In this document: one piece after another, positions 8,466-16,572 of the stretch
Layout of the letters: every line of letters begins with the position of its first letter
Position numbering within the stretch: the stretch's first letter is position 1
Assembly: GCF_905207245.1 (NCBI RefSeq)
Contig: NZ_CAJLKP010000021.1
Location: 1 to 64,000, forward strand
Reading direction: 5' to 3'
DNA length: 64,000 nucleotides
Source: an uncultured Bacteroides sp.
GTDB taxonomy: Bacteria; Bacteroidota; Bacteroidia; Bacteroidales; Bacteroidaceae
The notes under the pieces: model-generated
Told to the model about the DNA's origin: nothing
Seen by the model: the letters and a program-made list of their open reading frames with translations, nothing else
Database searches by the model: none
Position numbers and translations under genes: made by a program

Positions 8466-10046
8466 ATGAGAAGATATGGTTGGATATTCGGCGCGCTGTT
8501 AACCCTTACTTCATGTACGGGCGATTTCAGGGATATAAATACGGATAAAGCCGGAGTGACGGATGACGATTTGCAGATAGACTACAATGAACATGGCATT
8601 CGGCTGGGAATTATTCAGCAAGGCATTTACTTTAATTATGATTATGGAAAAGGTAAGAACTGGCCTTTCCAGTTAATACAGAACCTCAATGCGGATATGT
8701 TCAGCGGATATATGCACGATGGCAAGCCACTGAATGGAGGTAGTCATAATTCGGACTATAACTTGCAGGACGGCTGGAACAGTGCGATGTGGGGACATAC
8801 ATATTCTTACGTTTTTCCACAGATATACCAGTCGGAAAATGCGACCCGTAACCAGCATCCGGGGTTCTTCGGAGTAACTAAGATATTGAAGGTGGAAGTG
8901 ATGCACCGGGTTGCGGATTATTATGGCCCTATCGTGTATACCCGGTTTGCTGACGCTGATGCAAAATACATGCCCGATACGCAGGATGAAGTTTATAAAG
9001 AGTTTTTTTGCGAATTGGATACGGCAGTGAATACACTTACCGATTATGTGAAAGCGAATCCGGAAGCCGCTGAGTTTTTGCGTTTTGATATTCTGATGGA
9101 TGGTGAATATACTTCGTGGATAAAGTTTGCCAATTCTTTGAGAATGAGACTTGCCATGAGGATTGCCGTTGTCGACAAGGAAAGAGCCCGTGCAGAGTTC
9201 CTGAAAGCCTTTAATAATGAATACGGAGTGCTGGAAGCAGAAAATGAGCCGGTAGCTGTTTCTACGCAGGGAGGGTATACTAATCCGTTGGGCGAACTGA
9301 ACCTGGTGTGGAATGAAACTTTCATGAGCGCTCCGATGGAATCTATAATGGGTGGTTACGACGATCCGAGGCGCAGCGTCTATTTTGCGACGTGTCAGGA
9401 TGAAGCGTTTAAGAATGAATATCATGGCATCCGTCAGGGAACTTGTTTCTCTCATAATAATTATCTGGGGATGTCGAAATTGAAAGTTACTCAGGAGATG
9501 GATGCGGTTCTCATGACTGCTGCGGAAGTCTGGTTCCTGCGGGCGGAAGCTGCCTTGCGAAACTGGACGGGAGAATCGGCAGGCACTTGCTATGAGAAAG
9601 GAATTACCTCTTCTTTGCATCAGCATGGCATCACGCAGACTGAAAGTTATCTGAACAGTGATAAACTGCCGGCTGACTTTGTGGATACATACGATTCGGA
9701 GAATAATATAGCAGCCCGTTGCAAGGTATCTCCGAAATGGATAGAAACGGCTGACCGTGAAATTAAGCTGGAAAAGATTATCACGCAGAAATGGCTTGCC
9801 ATGTTTCCCGAAGGCTGCGAGGCTTGGGCGGAACAGCGCAGAACAGGTTATCCGCGTCTTTTTCCCGTGCGCTTCAATCATAGTAAAGATGGATGCGTGG
9901 ATACGGAGACTATGATACGGCGTTTGAATTTTCCCGGTGGCTTGCAGACGGAGAATCCTGATCAATATCAGGCATTGGTGAAAGCCTTGGGAGGGGAAGA
10001 TAATGCCGGCACCCGTTTGTGGTGGGATACCGGCAGTAACTGGTAA
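8466..10046 (+). CDS. SusD/RagB-type nutrient-binding outer membrane lipoprotein
   Basis: The surface lid of the SusCD importer, 526 residues. It has a lipoprotein signal ending in TLTSC (Cys at about residue 18), then FRDINTDKAG, a motif common near the N terminus of SusD_2-type proteins. AEVWFLRAEAALRNW and GCEAWAEQRRTGYP near the C terminus are typical family blocks. It is paired with susC and probably transcribed with it. Its stop is 2 bp from the stop of the convergent aminotransferase gene, with no terminator hairpin between them. Confidence 0.95.
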   Translation: MRRYGWIFGALLTLTSCTGDFRDINTDKAGVTDDDLQIDYNEHGIRLGIIQQGIYFNYDYGKGKNWPFQLIQNLNADMFSGYMHDGKPLNGGSHNSDYNLQDGWNSAMWGHTYSYVFPQIYQSENATRNQHPGFFGVTKILKVEVMHRVADYYGPIVYTRFADADAKYMPDTQDEVYKEFFCELDTAVNTLTDYVKANPEAAEFLRFDILMDGEYTSWIKFANSLRMRLAMRIAVVDKERARAEFLKAFNNEYGVLEAENEPVAVSTQGGYTNPLGELNLVWNETFMSAPMESIMGGYDDPRRSVYFATCQDEAFKNEYHGIRQGTCFSHNNYLGMSKLKVTQEMDAVLMTAAEVWFLRAEAALRNWTGESAGTCYEKGITSSLHQHGITQTESYLNSDKLPADFVDTYDSENNIAARCKVSPKWIETADREIKLEKIITQKWLAMFPEGCEAWAEQRRTGYPRLFPVRFNHSKDGCVDTETMIRRLNFPGGLQTENPDQYQALVKALGGEDNAGTRLWWDTGSNW

Positions 10047-10048
10047 AT

Positions 10049-11386
10049 TTATACCGGATGGTTTTCGGCAAAGATTGCCATACGCTCATCCAACTGTGCA
10101 TATTGGTGATCCTGAATGAAAGAAGTGCAGGCACGCAGGCCTTCCTGATGGCTACCTGTGGTAATCAGTGAAATTGCACTGACACCATAGTACATCAATT
10201 CTTTGGCAAGTTCACCGCTGGTCATGCCTGGGTAGCCAATTGTAAAGTAGAAACCGTCGGCAACAGGATTCCCCAAATCATTATCATATACCAAATGGAA
10301 GCCGTGGCGCAGGAAAATCTCTTTCAGCTTATGGGCACGCTCACCATATATTTTCACTTCATTCAGGAAGTTATATTGTCCGTCGCTGGCTGCTTTCAGC
10401 ATAGCAGCAAGGGCATATTGTGCAGAATGGCTTGTTCCGGATGAAAGGGCATAGAGCACACGATGAATGAATACTGTTCCGAAAGTGCCTCCACCATAGC
10501 GTTTCGTCAGACCAGAGTAGGAGCGATGGTATAGTTTATCAGAAATGCAACTTACCCCGATACGTTGTCCGGCATAGCTGAATGCTTTGGAGCCGGAAAT
10601 CAGCAATACATAATTATCTGTATAATGCGCTACTGAGGGTTGATAGGGTGCCTGGAATGGTTTGCTTAAATCCTGACGGAAGTCCATAGCGAAATAGGCA
10701 AGGTCTTCCAGAACGGTAACATCATATTGCGTGGCAAGTTCTCCGATGATGCGCAGTTCCTCTTCTTTCAGGCATATCCAACTGGGATTGTTCGGATTTG
10801 AATAGACGATGGCGGAGATATTACCTTTTATCAGATAACTTTCCAGTTTCTCTTTCAGTTTGTCGCCGCGATAGTCATACACATCGAAGGTTTCAAATTT
10901 CTGTCCCATCACTACCAACTGTTGTTTCTGTACGGGGAAGCCCGGATCGATGAATAGTATCGTATCTTTCTTCTCGTCACATTGACTGCAAGTGAGGAAG
11001 GAGGCGAAAGTTCCCTGCATGGAACCGGTGACAGGTACACAACCTTCCGGCTTCAGGTCTACATTGATAAATGCTTTGATGAAGCGTGAAGCTTCCTCTT
11101 TCAGTGCAGGCAGGCCGTTGATGTCCGGGTAAAGACTGGCAATGCCATTTTGCAGGGCTTCTATCTCAGCTTTTACGCCTACAGCCGAAGCAGGTAGTCC
11201 CGGTACGCCCATTTCCATTTTAATGAATTCTACACCCGCCTCTGCTTCTGCTTTGGCAGCGATGGCTTTTACTTCACGGATGGTTGCTTTTCCAAAGTCT
11301 GCAATCTGAAATGCTTCGAGGGTTTCGTCAATCAGTTTACGTTCAATAGGAGTATTTCTCATGGTTTTTCTCGCTTTTAAGTTCAT
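10049..11386 (-). CDS. PLP-dependent class I/II aminotransferase
   Basis: A fold-type I aminotransferase of 445 residues. The probable Schiff-base lysine is K267 in LLISGSKAFSYAGQRIG. YSNPNNPSW (residues 195-203) and VLEDLAYF (225-232) supply the usual Asn and Asp contacts to PLP. The substrate cannot be assigned; it resembles the aspartate/aromatic group but has an unusual PVTGSMQGTFA block instead of the common SQQ-type motif. A TACCTTTG promoter box at 11419-11426 gives a leader of about 25 nt, supporting the ATG at 11386. Confidence 0.92.
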   Translation of the reverse strand: MNLKARKTMRNTPIERKLIDETLEAFQIADFGKATIREVKAIAAKAEAEAGVEFIKMEMGVPGLPASAVGVKAEIEALQNGIASLYPDINGLPALKEEASRFIKAFINVDLKPEGCVPVTGSMQGTFASFLTCSQCDEKKDTILFIDPGFPVQKQQLVVMGQKFETFDVYDYRGDKLKEKLESYLIKGNISAIVYSNPNNPSWICLKEEELRIIGELATQYDVTVLEDLAYFAMDFRQDLSKPFQAPYQPSVAHYTDNYVLLISGSKAFSYAGQRIGVSCISDKLYHRSYSGLTKRYGGGTFGTVFIHRVLYALSSGTSHSAQYALAAMLKAASDGQYNFLNEVKIYGERAHKLKEIFLRHGFHLVYDNDLGNPVADGFYFTIGYPGMTSGELAKELMYYGVSAISLITTGSHQEGLRACTSFIQDHQYAQLDERMAIFAENHPV

Positions 11387-11418
11387 TTTGATTTGTTACT
11401 CGATTTTTTTTTGTCACA

Positions 11419-11426
11419 CAAAGGTA
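11419..11426 (-). promoter_or_regulatory. Aminotransferase promoter (-7 box)
   Basis: CAAAGGTA on the plus strand reads TACCTTTG on the minus strand. Predicted transcription start is near 11412, about 25 nt before the ATG. Confidence 0.7.
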
Positions 11427-11486
11427 ATATAAATATCTTATAATCAAGCCTACTTTAAAAAAGATGAAAAATATTTCTTTCTAGCT

Positions 11487-11517
11487 ATTGCAGATTTCAA
11501 AGAAATGTCTACCTTTG
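11487..11517 (+). promoter_or_regulatory. tRNA-Asp promoter
   Basis: ATTG at 11487-11490 and TACCTTTG at 11510-11517 are separated by 19 bp. Transcription would start near 11524, about 36 nt before the mature tRNA. Confidence 0.75.
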
Positions 11518-11559
11518 CAACCGCAATCGAGAGAGATAGCAAATGAAAAATGAAATTCT

Positions 11560-11633
11560 GGTGCGTTAGTTCAGTTGGTTAGAATACATGCCTGTCACGC
11601 ATGGGGTCACGGGTTCGAGTCCCGTACGCACCG
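11560..11633 (+). tRNA. tRNA-Asp (GTC)
   Basis: A complete 74-nt cloverleaf. Acceptor GGTGCGT pairs with ACGCACC, the discriminator is G, the anticodon loop CTGTCAC carries GTC, and the T arm is CGGG-TTCGAGT-CCCG. CCA is not encoded. It has its own promoter and terminator. Confidence 0.97.
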
Positions 11634-11658
11634 CAAAAGCAAGGAATAAAATTAGAAG

Positions 11659-11694
11659 AAGCCTTTGATTATCAATATAATCAGAGGCTTTTTT
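11659..11694 (+). terminator. tRNA-Asp terminator
   Basis: An AAGCCTTTGATTA arm pairs with TAATCAGAGGCTT (one wobble position) and is followed by a run of six T. It lies 25 bp after the tRNA. Confidence 0.85.
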
Positions 11695-11814
11695 ATGTAT
11701 TGCGCAAAATAGAGTGTTGCTTTGAAAATGAATTATTCTTGAATTGTTTTTAAGTTATGCTTTTAGAAAAGTGACTTGAAGGATGCAATGTTTTACCATT
11801 TTGAATTTACTATT

Positions 11815-12237
11815 ATGATTAGAAAAATTAAAGTAACGGATTATCCACGTTTGATAGAGATTTGGGAGAGTGCAGTGCTGAATACGCATGGGTTTCTAAA
11901 AGAAGAGGACTTCTTATATTTTAAGAAACAACTTCCTGTATATTTTCAATATGTTACGTTGTTTGGGTTTGAGCAAGAGGGAGTCTTAGTCGGATTTATG
12001 GGAATTGCAGATGGAAACCTTGAAATGCTATTCGTTGATAATGATTGTCGAGGCACAGGAATAGGGAAACAATTAATTGTATATGCGATAGCTAATTTGC
12101 AAGTGACTAAAGTCGACGTGAATGAGCAAAACACTCAGGCTGTTGGCTTTTACAAATATATGGGGTTCAGCATAGTGGGAAGGTCAGAATTGGATGGAGA
12201 AGGTAAGGAGTATCCCATCTTGCACATGCATTTGTAG
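11815..12237 (+). CDS. YjaB-like GNAT acetyltransferase
   Basis: A GNAT-fold protein of 140 residues from the ATG at 11815 (MIRKIKVTDYPRLIEIWESA). An in-frame TTG at 11776 only adds a leader without homology. The layout follows E. coli YjaB: IWESAVLNTHGFL early, MLFVDNDCRGTGIGKQL as the acetyl-CoA loop, then DVNEQNTQAVGFYKYMGF and GRSELDGEGKEYPILHM at the end. The substrate of this group is unknown. It is the first gene after tRNA-Asp, with low-GC sequence around it and no clear promoter. Confidence 0.88.
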   Translation: MIRKIKVTDYPRLIEIWESAVLNTHGFLKEEDFLYFKKQLPVYFQYVTLFGFEQEGVLVGFMGIADGNLEMLFVDNDCRGTGIGKQLIVYAIANLQVTKVDVNEQNTQAVGFYKYMGFSIVGRSELDGEGKEYPILHMHL

Positions 12238-12347
12238 TTTGTTATTAATGAGGCAAGAATTAATCTTAAACTATTAAATAGTCTTCGTTTTCGAAGAATT
12301 GGCGTGTTAATTATCATGTATATGAACAGTTCTATTTATTAAAGTGC

Positions 12348-12355
12348 TACTTTTG
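12348..12355 (+). promoter_or_regulatory. Probable promoter of the 12488 lipoprotein gene
   Basis: TACTTTTG matches the -7 consensus; no convincing -33 box. It implies a leader of about 125 nt, unusually long for this window, containing a G-rich run (GGGGGGG near 12415-12421). Confidence 0.5.
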
Positions 12356-12487
12356 CCACGAAACAAGAGATAAGACCTGTCTGTGGTATTCAGATTATAA
12401 AATCGGCTACTATTGGGGGGGAGGAGAACTTGACGAAAGTATTGGATTAGACGAAACTTAAACTATATAATTAAATTTTAATCAATT

Positions 12488-13222
12488 ATGAAAACAAGAC
12501 AATTACTTGGAATACTACTATTCCTCTGTTCAATCGGCTTTGTAAGCTGTGGCGATGATGATGACAACAAAGACCCGGAAGGAAGTGTTACACTAAACAT
12601 GATGAATGAGGGAAATGGGAAAACCTTGTTGGGCACATCGGATGTATATATCAATAACTCAAATAATTTTAAAACCTCTACTTGTTTTATTGCAGACATG
12701 GGAGAGGCTTCCGGTCTTGGAGCATCTGTAAAACTTTCATTGGATAACCTTGCTAAAGAAATGGCTGCCGTTCCCGGACATTTATATCATATCTATGATA
12801 GAGATGTTCTCTTGGATTTCCCTTCTGGAAAGAGAGCCGTAATAATTGGTTCAGGTTATTATAAAGCCTATGTTATATCTCCCATAACAGTGAATGGCAC
12901 AACAACGGGGGCGACATTGAAATTTGTGCTGGCATATCCGGAGACGAACGGTTTACCTGAATATGAAACCATTATAGGAAATGTGGATAATGTTGGAGAT
13001 CAGATAGAATATACATTACCGAAAGATGCAGAATTACGCTATAGCGATTACCTGGATGGGGAAAAAGATTCATTTGATATACAATTCGTAAACGGGAAAT
13101 TAAAGGTTCGATTGCTGGAAAGTATCAATCAGATTTCCGGTCCTTATGGAGATTATGGAATATTTGTCCGTTCGGGGGCTTCATATACTTATATAATGTT
13201 TAAAGCGGGCATGAAGAAATAA
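12488..13222 (+). CDS. Surface-type lipoprotein of unknown function (possibly DUF5036)
   Basis: A 244-residue lipoprotein. The signal ends FVSC at about residue 21, and the mature protein begins CGDDDD. Acidic residues directly after the lipidated cysteine are the surface-export signal described for Bacteroidota lipoproteins, so cell-surface exposure is likely. The rest is strand-rich with no catalytic motif I recognise. It may belong to DUF5036, but I hold that weakly. It stands alone between its promoter and a terminator hairpin in the accessory stretch after tRNA-Asp. Confidence 0.85.
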   Translation: MKTRQLLGILLFLCSIGFVSCGDDDDNKDPEGSVTLNMMNEGNGKTLLGTSDVYINNSNNFKTSTCFIADMGEASGLGASVKLSLDNLAKEMAAVPGHLYHIYDRDVLLDFPSGKRAVIIGSGYYKAYVISPITVNGTTTGATLKFVLAYPETNGLPEYETIIGNVDNVGDQIEYTLPKDAELRYSDYLDGEKDSFDIQFVNGKLKVRLLESINQISGPYGDYGIFVRSGASYTYIMFKAGMKK

Positions 13223-13264
13223 GATTATATATTTAGCTGGACATTAGCCAAATGGATATGTTAT

Positions 13265-13300
13265 AATAAAGCTCTGCAGATCAGTTTACAGAGCTTTATT
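13265..13300 (+). terminator. Terminator of the lipoprotein gene
   Basis: A perfect 12-bp inverted repeat, AATAAAGCTCTG (13265-13276) with CAGAGCTTTATT (13289-13300), about 40 bp after the stop. Its A/T-rich outer ends would work on both strands, so it may also end the convergent 13338 gene. Confidence 0.75.
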
Positions 13301-13337
13301 TCCATATCATTTAAAATGCTTGTTTCAGTGTTATGCC

Positions 13338-13658
13338 CTATATATTCTTTTTCCAGTGAATAAATGAGTTCTTATCGACTTTATTCTTTCCTACTAATTG
13401 CAGGTTATAGGAATTCAAACCGGCGTAGCGGTATTCACCATAGTTAATGTCCCCCAATAAGTCTATATTCAGAAATGCGCGGACAAGCTTTAATCCGCAT
13501 TTCTCTATTTTCTCGACAATACATTTACCTCCTAAAAGGTTCATTAGCAGATAAGCTGAAACTTCGTAAGCACACCAGCCACATTCTTCCAGATACAGAT
13601 TAATACAGCAATCATTAGATTGCTCTTTTGCAAATACTTCAGAAACTTCTTTTTTCAT
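13338..13658 (-). CDS. Cysteine-rich orphan protein
   Basis: A 106-residue protein from the ATG at 13658 (MKKEVSEVFAKEQSND); an in-frame TTG at 13667 is the other choice. It carries six cysteines in the first half (CC, ECGWC, KC, KC), but no CxxC pair matching a known zinc or iron-sulphur site. There is no signal peptide or membrane segment, so it is likely cytosolic. I recognise no family. It lies alone in a low-GC accessory region with long non-coding flanks. The upstream sequence has no clear -7 box. Confidence 0.55.
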   Translation of the reverse strand: MKKEVSEVFAKEQSNDCCINLYLEECGWCAYEVSAYLLMNLLGGKCIVEKIEKCGLKLVRAFLNIDLLGDINYGEYRYAGLNSYNLQLVGKNKVDKNSFIHWKKNI

Positions 13659-13667
13659 GATAATCAA

Positions 13668-14190
13668 TTTTACTCGGTTTTAGGATTCGGGCAAAACTTA
13701 TTCCCCCATACTTAAAACAAATGTTTTGGCGTTACTGTTTTATGGTGCTATCAAACTATTTAGTTTATTAACAGTATAAAAGAGATCGTAACAAAGAGTA
13801 CTCCACTGATGGAGTTAGTGGCGGAATAAAGACTTTATTCCATCAAATATCTCGGGAAGTGCAACGGTGCCTGGGGGGAGCAGGGTGGCAAATGTAACTT
13901 ATATGTTAAAATAGCAGTAATTAACTTCAATTGTGGTAACTGTCCCTTTGGTAAGGCTACACCCTTTCTCCCGGATGGTGTAGCCATTACCCCTAAAGGG
14001 TGTAGCCATCCGGGAGAAAGGGTGTAGCCTTGTAAAACAGCGTCACAAGTACTTCTTTAACTCCCCCTAGAGATAATATGTTGAATTTTTCAGTAATCTT
14101 GTAGTAACCATATTTAGGAATCTATACTGTAGTTTAAGAGATACGTTGCTTTCTATTTATAATTTTATTTATTTTTTATTTCAATAGTAG
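13668..14190. other. Non-coding stretch in the accessory region
   Basis: About 500 bp without an open reading frame that I can support. It holds a 9-bp palindrome GGAATAAAG-A-CTTTATTCC (13823-13841), the inverted repeat at 13953-14031 and AT-rich sequence before the promoter at 14191. No tRNA, CRISPR or transposase remnant is visible. Confidence 0.7.
13953..14031. repeat. Intergenic word-array element 2 (GGTGTAGCC words)
   Basis: A perfect 26-bp inverted repeat (13953-13978 and 14006-14031) encloses a 27-nt loop. The 9-nt word GGTGTAGCC occurs three times forward (near 13978, 13999 and 14021) and once inverted (13955-13963). An inner ACCCCTAAAGGGT can fold separately. The arms are GC-rich inside an AT-rich non-coding region, between divergent genes. 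Confidence 0.85.
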
Positions 14191-14220
14191 TTGTCTATAT
14201 TCTTTTTTTATTTACTTTTG
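14191..14220 (+). promoter_or_regulatory. Promoter of the IbrAB-like cassette
   Basis: TTG at 14191-14193 and TACTTTTG at 14213-14220 are spaced by 19 bp. Transcription would start near 14227, giving a leader of about 50 nt. The three genes that follow are tightly packed. Confidence 0.75.
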
Positions 14221-14276
14221 TCTGCACTCTTTTATTTGGGAATATGAACTCAAACCATAATAAATAATAATCGGCT

Positions 14277-14672
14277 ATGACACAAATAGTAGAATTGAAA
14301 GGTACGGAGAAACGATTATACCAACTTGTTGCTCCCTTGGTTATGAATCCTGAAGTGTTGAAACAGAACTATAATTATCCTTTCCGTACATCGGAAAGTT
14401 TTATATGGTTTGTTGCAGTGGATGGGAAAGATGTGGTAGGTTTTCTTCCATTGGAATATAGAAAATGGGAGGTAGTTATCAATAACTATTATATAAAGGA
14501 TAATAATGCTGAAGTATTGAAAGCTCTTTTAGAGAAGGCTATTGCCAGCATAGATGAAGACAAACAATTAAGTTCAGTCACGTTTATCGAACATCAAAAT
14601 ATATTTCAGGAGCTGGGATTTTCTGTAGAGAAAACGTGGCGACGCTATGTGAAAATGAATAAGGAGAAATAA
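14277..14672 (+). CDS. Degenerate GNAT-like protein, first gene of the IbrAB-like cassette
   Basis: A 131-residue protein. FIWFVAVDGKDVVGFLPLEYRKWEVVINNYYI resembles the beta2-beta3-beta4 part of a GNAT fold, and HQNIFQELGFSVEKTWRRYVKM resembles its C-terminal end. The usual acetyl-CoA loop (Q/RxxGxG/A) is missing, so it may bind a partner or ligand rather than transfer acetyl groups. It starts 57 bp after a good promoter and ends 2 bp before the PP-loop ATPase gene. Function is unknown; a role shared with the two downstream proteins is inferred from spacing only. Confidence 0.75.
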   Translation: MTQIVELKGTEKRLYQLVAPLVMNPEVLKQNYNYPFRTSESFIWFVAVDGKDVVGFLPLEYRKWEVVINNYYIKDNNAEVLKALLEKAIASIDEDKQLSSVTFIEHQNIFQELGFSVEKTWRRYVKMNKEK

Positions 14673-14674
14673 AA

Positions 14675-15967
14675 ATGGCGGAACCTCAGAAGAATGTATA
14701 TGAGTTGGCAGAAGAGCGGTTGGATATTATTTTCAAAGAGTTTGATAATATTTGCGTTTCTTTTTCAGGAGGAAAAGATAGTGGTGTATTGTTGAATTTG
14801 TGTATCGACTATATCCGGCGTAATAATCTGAAACGGAAATTATGTGTCTACCATATGGATTATGAAATCCAATATAGCATGACCATTGACTACGTGGATC
14901 GTATTTTGGAAGCTAATAAGGATATAGTAGATGTGTACCGCGTGTGTGTCCCTTTTAAGGTAACCACGTGCACATCCATGCATCAAAGTTATTGGCGGCC
15001 CTGGGATCCGGAAATGCGAGATATATGGGTACGGAAAATGTCAGAAGGGTGCATGACTGTAGAAGACTTTCCTTTTTACACTGATGCAATGTGGGATTAT
15101 GAATTTCAGATGCATTTTGCCAAGTGGTTGCATCAGAAGAAAGATGCAGTCCGTTCCTGCTTTCTTATAGGTATTCGTACGCAAGAGAGTTTTAATCGTT
15201 GGCGCAGTATCCATCTTGCGCGGAAATATCAGATGTATCATAACTACCGGTGGACTTCTAAAATCGGGAATGACATCTTCAATGCTTATCCTATTTATGA
15301 CTGGAAGACAACGGATGTTTGGACAGCCAATGGAAAGTTTGGTTGGGATTATAATCATTTATATGATTTATACTATAAAGCCGGTGTAAACATCGAGCGT
15401 CAGCGTGTGGCAAGTCCTTTTCTTTGTGAAGCCCAAGAGAGTCTCCGTCTTTATAAGGTGATTGATCCTTCAACCTGGGGCAAGATGGTGGGACGTGTGA
15501 ACGGAGTGAACTTTACCGGCATTTATGGTGGAACGCATGCCATGGGGTGGCAGAGTGTCCGCCTACCGAAAGGCTATACCTGGAAGGAATTCATGCAATT
15601 TCTGCTATCCACACTGCCCGAAGATACCCGCCGCAATTATCTGAAAAAACTGACCGTCAGCATTGAATTCTGGCGTACTAAAGGCGGCTGCCTCAGTGAG
15701 GAGACTATTCAGAAACTGTTGAAAGCCGGTGTGTCATTGGAAGTGGTGAACACTACCAATTACAAAACGAATAAAAAACCGGTAAAAATGGATTATCTGG
15801 ACGATATAGAAATCTCTGAATTTCGTGAGATTCCAACCTACAAGAGAATGTGCGTATGTATCCTGAAGAATGATCATGCCTGCAAGTACATGGGCTTTGC
15901 CTTGAACAAGGAAGAAGCGTATAAGAGAGATAAAATAATGGAACAATTCAAAAATATGATGTTATGA
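14675..15967 (+). CDS. IbrA-like phosphoadenosine phosphosulfate reductase family protein (DUF3440)
   Basis: A 430-residue protein. The N-terminal domain is a PP-loop ATP pyrophosphatase of the PAPS reductase family: the motif is SGGKDS at residues 31-36, followed by DYEIQYSMTIDYVDR. The C-terminal half matches DUF3440, as in E. coli IbrA. Enzymes with this fold activate a substrate by adenylation, but no reaction is established for this family. It lacks the C-terminal ECGLH-type catalytic cysteine motif of true PAPS reductases, so sulfate reduction is unlikely. It is translationally coupled (ATGA) to the ParB-like gene. Confidence 0.9.
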   Translation: MAEPQKNVYELAEERLDIIFKEFDNICVSFSGGKDSGVLLNLCIDYIRRNNLKRKLCVYHMDYEIQYSMTIDYVDRILEANKDIVDVYRVCVPFKVTTCTSMHQSYWRPWDPEMRDIWVRKMSEGCMTVEDFPFYTDAMWDYEFQMHFAKWLHQKKDAVRSCFLIGIRTQESFNRWRSIHLARKYQMYHNYRWTSKIGNDIFNAYPIYDWKTTDVWTANGKFGWDYNHLYDLYYKAGVNIERQRVASPFLCEAQESLRLYKVIDPSTWGKMVGRVNGVNFTGIYGGTHAMGWQSVRLPKGYTWKEFMQFLLSTLPEDTRRNYLKKLTVSIEFWRTKGGCLSEETIQKLLKAGVSLEVVNTTNYKTNKKPVKMDYLDDIEISEFREIPTYKRMCVCILKNDHACKYMGFALNKEEAYKRDKIMEQFKNMML

Positions 15968-16497
15968 GTGTAGATCTAAGTCCGGTATATGCTGTGAAGG
16001 CTGTGCCGGTGGAGAAAATTGTAGCGAATGATTATAATCCCAACATTGTGGCACCACCAGAGATGAAACTACTGGAACTTTCCATTTGGGAGGATGGCTT
16101 CACGATGCCTTGCGTATGCTATTATGATAATGAAACAGACCGCTATATACTGGTAGACGGTTATCATCGCTATAGTGTATTGAGAAGTTCCAAGCGCATC
16201 TATCAGCGGGAAAACGGGCTGTTGCCTGTAGTGGTGATCGATAAGGAACTGTCCAACCGCATGGCATCCACCATCCGGCATAACCGTGCACGCGGTTCGC
16301 ATAACATTGAGTTGATGTGCCACATTGTGGCTGAGTTGGATAAAGCGGGAATGTCTGACCAATGGATCATGAAAAATATTGGCATGGACAAGGACGAACT
16401 CCTTCGTCTGAAACAGATTTCCGGTTTGGCGGATTTATTTTCAGATAAGAATTTTAGTATCCCAAATCCGATTGAAACTCCGGTTCCGGAAGAATAA
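15964..16497 (+). CDS. IbrB-like ParB/Srx-fold protein
   Basis: A 177-residue protein with a ParB N-terminal (ParB/Srx-fold) domain. VPVEKIVANDYNPN begins the fold, LVDGYHRY (residues 63-70) replaces the GExR motif of chromosomal ParB, and RHNRARGSHN (105-114) is the conserved arginine block. A short helical region (around 122-155) may be a helix-turn-helix. Related folds hydrolyse CTP or ATP or cut nucleic acid; which applies here is unknown. It overlaps the PP-loop gene by 4 bp. The pair matches IbrA/IbrB, reported as regulators of immunoglobulin-binding proteins in E. coli. Confidence 0.88.
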   Translation: MSVDLSPVYAVKAVPVEKIVANDYNPNIVAPPEMKLLELSIWEDGFTMPCVCYYDNETDRYILVDGYHRYSVLRSSKRIYQRENGLLPVVVIDKELSNRMASTIRHNRARGSHNIELMCHIVAELDKAGMSDQWIMKNIGMDKDELLRLKQISGLADLFSDKNFSIPNPIETPVPEE

Positions 16498-16572
16498 AAA
16501 GTCCATTTGAGGCGTTTTTATTTCTATTATGTTCATTTGTTATCGTTAATAAGTGAAATATCTTGTTACAAA

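Noticed and set aside
8673..9965. 430-codon open frame opposite susD
   Set aside because: It is a codon-use shadow: basic, low-complexity-like composition, no domain, fully inside a clear susD gene.
11634..14276. Integrase or attachment-site copy after tRNA-Asp
   Set aside because: No recombinase-like ORF and no second copy of the tRNA 3' end were seen in the downstream region.
14675..15967. Assimilatory PAPS reductase (cysH)
   Set aside because: The C-terminal catalytic cysteine motif is missing, the DUF3440 region is present and no sulfate assimilation genes adjoin.
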